From Thiotrichaceae bacterium (GTDB lineage: Bacteria > Pseudomonadota > Gammaproteobacteria > Thiotrichales > Thiotrichaceae), in the NCBI GenBank assembly GCA_024762625.1, contig JANTHA010000167.1:1-5058 (forward strand): DNA of 5,058 nucleotides, given 5' to 3'. The notes under the pieces are model-generated. The model did no database searches, had not been told where the DNA came from, and was given only the letters and a program-made list of their open reading frames with translations. Shown in pieces: positions 1-5,058 of the stretch. Position numbers and translations under genes: made by a program. Numbering within the stretch: position 1 is the stretch's first letter; each line of letters begins with the position of its first letter.

Positions 1-414
1 AGGGATGAATCACAGCTGCTGAGTCTGCAGGGTGAATATGATATGCTGGATAGCAAATACCAGAAGCTGTTGCGCCCGGCGCGTTCATCCAAAGGCAAGC
101 ATGTGGTCACCGTAACGTATAAAAAATCGGGCTCCAAAAAAACCATCCGTTTAAAAACCGGGCCGAATGTTGACTACAAAACAGTGAGTAGCAACGAGTT
201 ACACAAGTCGCTGAATAAACTAAAGAAAAAATACAAGACCGACCTTTATGTGAAAATCATCATCCCGGAAAACAGCGGTCTGTCCTATAACGAAGCCTGG
301 CGCTTTACCAGTAATCTGCAAAGGCAGTACGATTATTATTATCAGCCGGATAGTCAGTCCGCTTCCAGGAAAGCAAAAAAAGCCAAAAAAGCTGAAAAAG
401 CCGCATCAGAATAG
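1..414 (+). CDS. C-terminal part of an unidentified coiled-coil protein with an ExbD/TolR-like alpha/beta domain (5' end outside window)
   Basis: The reading frame is open from base 1, so the ATG at 43 is probably internal and the true start lies to the left. About 137 residues are visible. The first 25 or so are polar and helical (SLQGEYDMLDSKYQKLL), suggesting the end of a coiled coil. A beta-rich, basic stretch follows (HVVTVTYKK, TIRLKTG), then a helix (SNELHKSLNKLKKKY), a strand (DLYVKIIIPE) and a second helix (SYNEAWRFTSNLQRQYDYYYQ). The helix-strand-helix order resembles the periplasmic domain of ExbD/TolR proteins, but this is only a pattern match by eye. The tail is rich in lysine and alanine, with KKA repeated. 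No membrane segment is visible in this part. I do not recognise a named family; a partner of a MotA/TolQ/ExbB-type channel is a guess. The frame itself is secure and the function is unknown. Confidence 0.75.
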   Translation, partial: RDESQLLSLQGEYDMLDSKYQKLLRPARSSKGKHVVTVTYKKSGSKKTIRLKTGPNVDYKTVSSNELHKSLNKLKKKYKTDLYVKIIIPENSGLSYNEAWRFTSNLQRQYDYYYQPDSQSASRKAKKAKKAEKAASE

Positions 415-428
415 CTGCACATTATCAT

Positions 429-457
429 TTGAAGCAAGCAGCTTCTTGTGCAATGAT
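429..457 (+). promoter_or_regulatory. possible sigma70 promoter for the yciK-cmoA-cmoB cluster
   Basis: TTGAAG at 429-434 matches four of six -35 bases. AATGAT at 452-457 matches four of six -10 bases, and the spacing is 17. It lies 42 bases upstream of the ATG at 500, in the only gap of useful size before the cluster. Both boxes are imperfect and the region is AT-rich enough for chance matches, so this is tentative. Confidence 0.25.
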
Positions 458-499
458 GTGTCTTTTCCTGATAATCCCAAGGCCTTTGAAGATAAACAC

Positions 500-1288
500 A
501 TGAATGATCAAGAATTGCTTAATTATGTCCCTGCGGATGATTTATTCAAAAACCGCGTGATCCTGGTCACTGGCGCGGGTAGTGGAATAGGGCGGGCGAT
601 ATCGCTTGCTTTTGCCCGATTTGGCGCAACCGTGGTATTGCTGGGAAAGACCTTAAAAAAACTTGAAGAAGTTTATGATGAAATAGAAGACGCAGGCTAC
701 CCGGAGCCAGCGATTTATCCACTTAATATGGAAGGCGCCAACGCAAAGGACTATCACGATATGGCGGCGACCATCAAGGACAAGCTGGGCGGGCTGGATG
801 GACTAGTCTTGAATGCAGCCTGGTTGCCAGCGTTCATTCCCTTCAAGGATTATGATGTTGAGCTGTGGTCGAAAACCATCACCGTCAATCTGCACGCCAA
901 TTTTCTGATCACTCAGGCCTGTTTGCCCTTATTGTCAGAAGCGGATGATCCGGCGATTGTGGCCTCCGCCCATGCCTCGCGCAAAGCCTACAATGGCGCA
1001 TTTGGCATCGCCAAGGCGGGACTGGATGCGATGATGGACATACTTGCGGATGAATATGATATTGATGATAATTTTATTCGCATCAACAGTATAGACACCG
1101 GTCCCTTGCGCACCCAGATGCGCAAACGGAATTTTCCAGGTGAAGACATGGACTCATTGGCGCGCCCGGAAGCGCTGGTTGGTCCTTATCTGTATTTCAT
1201 GGGGCCGGATGCGGGCAAGCGCACCGCGGAGAAAATCAGCTATGAACGCTTGCCGGCAGATGTCCGCTGGCCGGGTGAAGACGCCTGA
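500..1288 (+). CDS. yciK: YciK-family short-chain dehydrogenase/reductase with degenerate active site
   Basis: This 262-residue protein has a classical SDR Rossmann fold and resembles YciK (252 residues in E. coli) along its length. The dinucleotide-binding motif TGAGSGIG lies at residues 24-31, followed by a second strand VVLLGK (45-50). Further landmarks are LDGLVLNAA (99-107), VNLHANF (129-135) and the YciK-like LADEYD (182-187). Catalytic residues differ from the family. The usual YxxxK reads FGIAK, giving Phe168 with Lys172 kept. The segment usually read as TSSSVGRK is ASAHASRK, so the catalytic Ser aligns with Ala157. NAG has become NAA. Two residues also seem to be missing between these motifs. 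A nucleotide-binding pseudoenzyme, or an altered chemistry, is therefore likely. The frame can extend to a TTG at 446, but the ATG at 500 fits family length better. No strong Shine-Dalgarno sequence is visible. It is first in a tight cluster, 21 bases before cmoA. The substrate of YciK is not known to me. Confidence 0.85.
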   Translation: MNDQELLNYVPADDLFKNRVILVTGAGSGIGRAISLAFARFGATVVLLGKTLKKLEEVYDEIEDAGYPEPAIYPLNMEGANAKDYHDMAATIKDKLGGLDGLVLNAAWLPAFIPFKDYDVELWSKTITVNLHANFLITQACLPLLSEADDPAIVASAHASRKAYNGAFGIAKAGLDAMMDILADEYDIDDNFIRINSIDTGPLRTQMRKRNFPGEDMDSLARPEALVGPYLYFMGPDAGKRTAEKISYERLPADVRWPGEDA

Positions 1289-1309
1289 CGCGCGAATCCT
1301 GAACGCATC

Positions 1310-2065
1310 ATGACAAAAGACAGCAAGCTTGACGATAAGCGGGTTGAGGATACCTTATTTGCGGAAGCGCAACCGCTGGTTGATTTTGCATTTGACGATG
1401 CAGTGGCCGATGTCTTTCCGGATATGATCCGGCGCTCCGTACCGGGTTACGAAACCGTTATCTCCATGCTGGGCGTACTCGCGCGCGAATATGCACAGGC
1501 GCACAGCAATGTCTACGACCTGGGTTGTTCTCTCGGCGCGGCAACCCTGGCGATGCATCGTCAGACGCGGGAGCTTTCCCTGAACCATATCTGTGTGGAT
1601 AATTCCGAGTCCATGATCAGGCGTTGCCGGTCGCGCTTGCAGCGTCATATGCCCGAAGCTGCATTAGAGGTGCTTTGTGAAGATATCGAGACGCTGGCGA
1701 TCCGCAATGCTTCGGTAGTAACGCTCAATTTTACACTGCAATTCATCGCGCCAGAGGCTCGTCTTAAACTACTGAGCAAAATTCACCAAGGCTTACGACC
1801 TGGCGGCGCACTGATTCTTTCTGAAAAACTGGTGTTTGAACGTGATTCAGAGAACCAGAATCAGCTTAACTGGCATCACGCCTTTAAACGCGCCAATGGT
1901 TATAGCGACCTTGAAATCAGCCAGAAGCGCGCCGCGCTGGAAAATGTGTTGATTCCGGATTCCAGGGAACAGCATGTTGAGCGTTTATCCCAGGCGGGCT
2001 TTTGCGAAATTGTTCAGTGGTTTCAGGCGTTTAATTTTGCATCATTTGTGGCTATTAAAAAATAA
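1310..2065 (+). CDS. cmoA: carboxy-S-adenosyl-L-methionine synthase CmoA
   Basis: CmoA is a cytoplasmic SAM-fold enzyme that uses prephenate to turn S-adenosylmethionine into carboxy-SAM, releasing phenylpyruvate. Carboxy-SAM is the donor for cmo5U at the tRNA wobble position. The 251-residue product matches E. coli CmoA (247 residues) nearly end to end. It has DTLF near the N-terminus, VFPDMIRRSVPGY (35-47), the SAM-binding loop VYDLGCSLGAATL (68-80), an acidic second-strand end VDNSESMIRRC (96-106), LNFTLQF (139-145), GLRPGGALILSEK (161-173), FKRANGYS (192-199) and EISQKR (202-207). Arg207 corresponds to E. coli Arg199, which contacts the carboxylate of carboxy-SAM. The ATG at 1310 gives an N-terminus about nine residues longer than E. 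coli before DTLF, which is unremarkable. The ribosome-binding site is weak, and coupling with the upstream gene is possible. It ends 15 bases before the GDT1-like gene, which separates it from its functional partner cmoB. Confidence 0.97.
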   Translation: MTKDSKLDDKRVEDTLFAEAQPLVDFAFDDAVADVFPDMIRRSVPGYETVISMLGVLAREYAQAHSNVYDLGCSLGAATLAMHRQTRELSLNHICVDNSESMIRRCRSRLQRHMPEAALEVLCEDIETLAIRNASVVTLNFTLQFIAPEARLKLLSKIHQGLRPGGALILSEKLVFERDSENQNQLNWHHAFKRANGYSDLEISQKRAALENVLIPDSREQHVERLSQAGFCEIVQWFQAFNFASFVAIKK

Positions 2066-2080
2066 AACGCTGGTTTATCA

Positions 2081-2356
2081 ATGGATTATAAAGCATTCTT
2101 CATTATTTTTATTTCCGTTTTGATCGCTGAAATGGGCGACAAAACCCAATTGGCGACGTTTGGCTTTGCAACCAGTACGGATAGTTCAAAATGGCTGGTG
2201 TTTGCCGCGTCGGCGCTGGCGCTGCTTGTGTCATCCGCAATCGCGGTGTTGTTTGGCGGCGCGATTACCCAGTATCTGGGTGAAAAAACGCTGACTCTGG
2301 TTTCCGGCATGATGTTTGTAGCGATCGGACTCTGGACGCTCTGGGGTTTGCGCTAA
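2081..2356 (+). CDS. single-repeat GDT1/TMEM165 (UPF0016) family membrane protein
   Basis: The 91-residue, very hydrophobic product has three likely membrane helices, at about residues 4-19, 38-59 and 70-90. Helix 1 ends in the family signature E-x-G-D-K-T (Glu17 to Thr22, EMGDKTQLATFGFA). Canonical GDT1/TMEM165 members have six helices and two such motifs in inverted halves. They move Mn2+ or Ca2+ out of the cytoplasm, probably in exchange for protons; bacterial examples include Mn exporters such as MneA of Vibrio. This gene encodes only one half, so a working carrier would need a homodimer or a second half-protein encoded elsewhere. It is not obviously truncated, as it starts with the motif-bearing helix and ends cleanly after helix 3. 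It lies 15 bases after cmoA and 5 bases before cmoB and is almost certainly cotranscribed with them. The start has no good Shine-Dalgarno sequence. Family membership is clear from the motif; the ion is inferred. Confidence 0.9.
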   Translation: MDYKAFFIIFISVLIAEMGDKTQLATFGFATSTDSSKWLVFAASALALLVSSAIAVLFGGAITQYLGEKTLTLVSGMMFVAIGLWTLWGLR

Positions 2357-2361
2357 ACGCC

Positions 2362-3360
2362 ATGCTGGATTTCAGTTTGCTGTATACCGACCTGAGAAAC
2401 AACGGTCTGGGCGAATGGGCCGATCAGCTGCCGTCGCAGATCGCCCGGGTGCTGGATCAGCGTGCTCATGGCAAGCGCGAAGAATGGCTGTCCCTGTTGG
2501 ATAAACTGCCGGATATTAAAGCATCGCGTATAAATCTGGATACGGGTCGCTTGCAGATTGGCGCCGCCGATGATTGTGATTCCTCTATGCGCCGACATTT
2601 GATAGCTTTGCTAAAGCAGCTTATGCCCTGGCGCAAGGGGCCCTATGAACTGTTTGGCGTTCAGATTGACACAGAATGGCGCTCCGACTGGAAATGGGAA
2701 CGCATTCAACCGCATATCAGTCGCTTGAACAAGCGCCGGGTGCTGGATGTTGGATGCGGCAATGGATATCACATGTGGCGCATGTTCGCGGAGAATGCGC
2801 GTCTGGTGATTGGCGCGGACCCCAGTCAGTTCTTTTTAAGCCAGTTCTCCGTGTTTAAACGCTATATTGGCGATGCGCCAGTGCATCTGCTTCCTTTCAA
2901 GAGCGAAGAGTTGCCCGCGTTCAATCAGGCGTTTCAGGGAAATGGATTTGATACGGTATTTTCGATGGGAGTACTTTATCATCGGCCGTCGCCAATCCAT
3001 CATTTACAGGAATTGAAGTCGTTTCTCAGGCCCGGCGGTGAATTGATTCTGGAAACGCTGATTCTCAAAGGCGATGAAGATTGCGCAGACAGGGTGTTGA
3101 TTCCTGAAAACCGCTACGCCAAGATGCGCAATGTCTGGTTTATTCCCACCACAGGCGTTCTGGAGCGTATGCTGCAACGGGTGGGCTTTAACAAGATTCG
3201 CGTGGTCGATATCAACCAGACCAGCCTGGAAGAACAGCGCGTCACCGACTGGATGAGTTTTGAATCGCTGGCTGATTTTCTTGATCCTGATGATCGAAAT
3301 AAAACGATTGAAGGCTATCAGGCGCCTGTCAGGGCGGTGCTGGTCTGTGAAGTCGATTGA
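2362..3360 (+). CDS. cmoB: tRNA U34 carboxymethyltransferase CmoB
   Basis: CmoB transfers the carboxymethyl group of carboxy-SAM to 5-hydroxyuridine-34 of tRNA, giving cmo5U, which widens wobble decoding of four-codon boxes. At 332 residues it is close to E. coli CmoB (323) and aligns throughout. The N-terminal region carries LMPWRKGPYELFG (87-99) and DTEWRSDWKWER (103-114). The SAM fold follows, with VLDVGCGNGYHMWRM (127-141), GADPSQFFLSQF (151-162), FSMGVLYHR (200-208), LRPGGELILETL (222-233) and RYAKMRNVWFIP (251-262). Near the C-terminus are TDWMSFESLADFLDP (295-309) and EGYQAPVRAV (317-326). Lys92, Tyr206 and Arg324 correspond to E. coli Lys91, Tyr200 and Arg315, which select the carboxylate of carboxy-SAM over ordinary SAM, so the enzyme should be fully specific. 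It starts 5 bases after the GDT1-like stop codon with only a poor Shine-Dalgarno, consistent with translational coupling. It is the last gene of the cluster and converges on the DUF1800 gene. Confidence 0.97.
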   Translation: MLDFSLLYTDLRNNGLGEWADQLPSQIARVLDQRAHGKREEWLSLLDKLPDIKASRINLDTGRLQIGAADDCDSSMRRHLIALLKQLMPWRKGPYELFGVQIDTEWRSDWKWERIQPHISRLNKRRVLDVGCGNGYHMWRMFAENARLVIGADPSQFFLSQFSVFKRYIGDAPVHLLPFKSEELPAFNQAFQGNGFDTVFSMGVLYHRPSPIHHLQELKSFLRPGGELILETLILKGDEDCADRVLIPENRYAKMRNVWFIPTTGVLERMLQRVGFNKIRVVDINQTSLEEQRVTDWMSFESLADFLDPDDRNKTIEGYQAPVRAVLVCEVD

Positions 3361-3403
3361 TTTCAACGTTATTTCAGCGTCATCTCAGCGTTATTATTCA
3401 GCG
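3358..3403 (+). repeat. four imperfect tandem copies of an 11-base unit at a convergent gene junction
   Basis: The units are TGATTTCAACG (3358-3368), TTATTTCAGCG (3369-3379), TCATCTCAGCG (3380-3390) and a 13-base copy TTATTATTCAGCG (3391-3403). The consensus is about TNATTTCAGCG. The first copy includes the cmoB stop codon. The array fills most of the 59-base space between the convergent cmoB and DUF1800 genes. The repeats are direct, so they form no terminator hairpin, and no other clear intrinsic terminator lies in this gap. Confidence 0.6.
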
Positions 3404-3419
3404 AATCTTACATCAAACG

Positions 3420-4721
3420 TCAGCTAACCTGATAGGCGGGGTCAAGCACCAGCGCGCGCACCAGCCGTTGTTTTCCCGGTTTTTCTGGCAGCGGCTGGAG
3501 TGGTTTGATTGCGAGTAGCCAGTTTTGCATCTCGTCAACAGACAGATCCGGTAACCGACTGGCGATGCCGCCGCGGTTTCTGCGCTCGTTCAGATTGCCT
3601 CTCGCCAGGCTGGTCAGAATCGAATTGCGGCGCAACAATGATTGCGAACTGACCCAGTTTTTTCCGCCTGACCAGCCTTTAACGCTCGGATGGTTAAACA
3701 GTTCCTGTCCCATGATGGCGAGATTGTGGGGCAGGTTATTGCGATGGCTTTGAATGGTATAGGGCAGTGCGCGCAGGGTGCCGATGGTCAGTTCAACCGG
3801 TGATTTAATCAGTGCGCCGCGATTTTGTCTGGCCCAGAATACATCGCTGGTGAGCACGGCCTTGATTAGCGTTGCTATATCATAATTGGAGCTGCGGAAG
3901 CGTTGCGCCCATTGTCTGGTGATGCGCGTATCGGGTCGCGTGATGCTGATAAATTCACGCCACATTTTCTCGGCGATGGTTTCAGCTGTGCGCGGGTGCG
4001 CCAGCAGCCGGTTAAGGATGTCATCGCCATTCAAATTGCCGCGTTTCCCCAGAAACGTTTTAATGCCGTTGTCGTGGTCGTTCGCCCGAAAAACAAATTT
4101 GCCGCTGCGCTCATCTATTCCCCATCCGGTAAAGGCGCGCGCGGCCTCGCGCATATCGTTTTCTGAATAATGACCGATGCCGAGTGTAAACAATTCCAGC
4201 ACTTCGCGCGCAAAATTTTCATTGGGCTCGTCTTTTGTGCTGATGTAACCATCAAGATAAAGCAGCATGGCGGGGTCTTTGGAAACCGCAAAAAGCAGGT
4301 CGCGGAAATTACCCAGCGCATGTTTTCTGAATAACAGGTTCTGATCATACAGCATGCTGGCCTGCATGGTTTTGGCGATGCTGGAAGGAAAATGGTTATG
4401 CCAGAATAGCGTCATGCGCTCCAGAAACGGAGAGCGGGTTTTCATTAAATGCTGAACCCACCAGTTTTGCAAACCCTTGCCTTCCGTGCGGGCGACATGC
4501 TTGATCATGCGTTTACGGCGCATGTTGTTGCGCATATTGAACATGGTTGACCAGGGCGACGCCTTGGGCGCGGGCGGCAAATGATAGTCCCTGTTGCTCA
4601 ATAAATGTTTTATCGCCTGATCCCGCGTCATGTTCTGATAACGACGTATCGTATCCCATTCAGCCCCCAGGCCTGTTCTTGTGACAAGATGCCGCGCATC
4701 TGAAAACCCTAATTTTTCCAT
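3420..4721 (-). CDS. DUF1800 family protein
   Basis: The 433-residue product is a DUF1800 protein, recognisable by its conserved blocks. These are an N-terminal RHLVTRTGLGA (10-20), TLFWHNHF (104-111), a central signature with PNENFAREVLELFTLG (166-181), GHYSENDMREAARAFTGW (183-200), HDNGIKTFLG (216-225), PSVKGWSGGKNW (345-356) and a usual-looking end VRALVLDPAYQ (421-431). The family is widespread, its biochemical role is not settled, and it is typically encoded just upstream of a DUF1501 (sulfatase-like, Tat-exported) gene. No DUF1501 gene follows here; the gene instead converges on cmoB. No signal peptide or membrane segment is seen. The N-terminus is basic (residues 61-80 are rich in Arg, Lys and Met). 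The ATG at 4721 is supported by an in-frame stop (TAA, plus-strand bases 4746-4748) eight codons upstream and by a weak GGA about ten bases before it. The gene appears intact. The family call is secure and the function is unknown. Confidence 0.93.
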   Translation of the reverse strand: MEKLGFSDARHLVTRTGLGAEWDTIRRYQNMTRDQAIKHLLSNRDYHLPPAPKASPWSTMFNMRNNMRRKRMIKHVARTEGKGLQNWWVQHLMKTRSPFLERMTLFWHNHFPSSIAKTMQASMLYDQNLLFRKHALGNFRDLLFAVSKDPAMLLYLDGYISTKDEPNENFAREVLELFTLGIGHYSENDMREAARAFTGWGIDERSGKFVFRANDHDNGIKTFLGKRGNLNGDDILNRLLAHPRTAETIAEKMWREFISITRPDTRITRQWAQRFRSSNYDIATLIKAVLTSDVFWARQNRGALIKSPVELTIGTLRALPYTIQSHRNNLPHNLAIMGQELFNHPSVKGWSGGKNWVSSQSLLRRNSILTSLARGNLNERRNRGGIASRLPDLSVDEMQNWLLAIKPLQPLPEKPGKQRLVRALVLDPAYQVS

Positions 4722-4765
4722 TGATAGTATCCGTAAAGCAGCCGTTTATTCAGATTTTTGTTATT

Positions 4766-4794
4766 GTTATATCTATTGGCTAAAAAATAAACAA
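4766..4794 (-). promoter_or_regulatory. possible sigma70 promoter for the DUF1800 gene
   Basis: Read on the - strand, TTGTTT (plus-strand bases 4789-4794) serves as a weak -35 box with three of six matches. TATAAC (4766-4771) serves as a -10 box with five of six matches, and the spacing is 17. The -10 box lies about 45 bases before the ATG at 4721, which is a normal distance. The AT-rich surroundings make chance matches easy, so confidence is modest. Confidence 0.35.
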
Positions 4795-4886
4795 GTTATC
4801 ATCTTATCCGAGTCTGCTTCAAATCTTTAGTTCCATTATTCAAACAAGTTTTTTGCCTGAATTAAAGCCAGTTTGTACTAATATTT

Positions 4887-4914
4887 CACTGATGTCCCGT
4901 TAATTTTATCAGTG
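4887..4914. repeat. inverted repeat CACTGAT / ATCAGTG
   Basis: There are perfect 7-base arms at 4887-4893 and 4908-4914 around a 14-base loop. There is no T-run suited to an intrinsic terminator directly after either side. It is the first of three neighbouring palindromes. It could be an operator-like site upstream of the DUF1800 gene or part of the repeat element to its right. Confidence 0.45.
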
Positions 4915-4918
4915 TATT

Positions 4919-4969
4919 TCGTAGCCCATTAGATCAGGATGCCTGATTAGTAACTCTGCAAGGCTACGA
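4919..4969. repeat. nested inverted repeat (TCGTAGCC...GGCTACGA) with inner hairpin, REP/MITE-like
   Basis: The outer arms TCGTAGCC (4919-4926) and GGCTACGA (4962-4969) are perfect 8-base complements. Inside them, ATCAGG (4933-4938) and CCTGAT (4942-4947) form a second hairpin with a 3-base loop. Outer arms of the CGTAGCC...GGCTACG type are familiar to me from extragenic palindromic repeats of gammaproteobacteria; that is recollection, not a search result. The nested layout suggests a small non-coding repeat element, not a protein-binding site. Confidence 0.55.
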
Positions 4970-4972
4970 GGC

Positions 4973-5000
4973 ACTTTTCTGTCAACAGCTACAGAAAAGT
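4973..5000. repeat. inverted repeat ACTTTTCTGT / ACAGAAAAGT
   Basis: There are perfect 10-base arms at 4973-4982 and 4991-5000 around an 8-base loop (CAACAGCT). This is the longest perfect palindrome I found in the window. It begins three bases after the preceding nested repeat. The following bases (ACCCAAAAGAAAGCCGCCCGG) resemble a motif I recall beside similar arms in other gammaproteobacterial intergenic regions, so this may be one conserved dispersed element continuing beyond the window. A bidirectional terminator is possible, but a T-run after the stem is missing. Confidence 0.6.
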
Positions 5001-5058
5001 ACCCAAAAGAAAGCCGCCCGGTTAACAAGCCGCAAGCGGTTCCCTGCGCTACTCAAAA

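Larger units (their letters stand above)
4722..5058. other. gene-free right end: AT-rich leader plus structured repeat region
   Basis: No convincing coding sequence is present in these 337 bases on either strand. Bases 4722-4886 are AT-rich and probably hold the promoter and leader of the DUF1800 gene. From about 4887 the composition shifts and three inverted repeats follow in close succession, each listed separately. The last 60 bases are GC-richer and continue past the window edge. They include a short hairpin, CCGC-AA-GCGG, at 5030-5039. Short frames open here lack good starts and look like by-products of repeat sequence. Confidence 0.6.

Noticed and set aside
431..448. GAAGC-AAGCA-GCTTC hairpin followed by TTG, as a terminator for the first gene
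   Set aside because: The stem is only 5 bases and no T-run follows; it also overlaps the possible promoter, so it is not supported as a terminator.
446..499. Upstream TTG start adding 18 residues to the SDR
   Set aside because: The extra residues are not like any YciK N-terminus I know, TTG is a rare start, and the ATG at 500 gives a length close to the family.
1355..1648. Antisense open frame of 97 codons inside cmoA
   Set aside because: It lies wholly opposite a well-conserved gene and its translation has no recognisable domain.
3886..4170. Overlapping + strand frames inside the DUF1800 gene
   Set aside because: They oppose the most conserved DUF1800 blocks and have arginine-rich, low-sense translations typical of shadow frames.
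4979..5056. Short - strand frame of about 25 codons (SAGNRLRLVNRAAFFW...)
   Set aside because: It ends in a stop within the 10-base palindrome and resembles spurious peptides often predicted from intergenic repeats; no start signal is visible.
4925..5058. Open + frame running off the right edge
   Set aside because: It has no ATG start and runs through the palindromes; its composition is that of translated repeat DNA.

Overview
The window looks like a chromosomal segment of a gammaproteobacterium. The best evidence is the pair cmoA and cmoB, both close to full length against the E. coli proteins, together with a YciK-type short-chain dehydrogenase. Base composition is moderate, with AT-rich intergenic DNA. 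I cannot name a genus. No tRNA, rRNA, CRISPR array, transposase or phage gene is visible.

Layout. Bases 1-414 hold the C-terminal part of a + strand gene cut by the window edge: a helical, probably coiled-coil stretch, a compact alpha/beta domain and a lysine/alanine-rich tail. After an 85-base gap comes a tight + strand cluster with gaps of 21, 15 and 5 bases: yciK-like SDR (500-1288), cmoA (1310-2065), a 91-residue single-repeat GDT1/UPF0016 membrane protein (2081-2356) and cmoB (2362-3360). A convergent junction of 59 bases follows and carries a short 11-base tandem repeat. On the - strand, a complete DUF1800-family gene occupies 3420-4721. The rest (4722-5058) has no gene. It holds a possible promoter for the DUF1800 gene and then a run of three consecutive inverted repeats that looks like a dispersed repeat element.

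How the genes work together. CmoA converts S-adenosylmethionine and prephenate into carboxy-S-adenosylmethionine. CmoB uses that product to carboxymethylate 5-hydroxyuridine at the wobble position (U34) of tRNAs, giving cmo5U. Residues known to be used by both enzymes are present. The SDR and the half-size GDT1 protein share the transcription unit by position, but no biochemical link to tRNA modification is established here.

The points most worth a second look are: the SDR appears to have lost both the catalytic Ser and the catalytic Tyr; a lone half-size cation-transporter-like protein sits between cmoA and cmoB; the DUF1800 gene has no DUF1501 gene after it; and the right edge holds stacked palindromes. 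I saw no clear sign of a new defence or mobile system.
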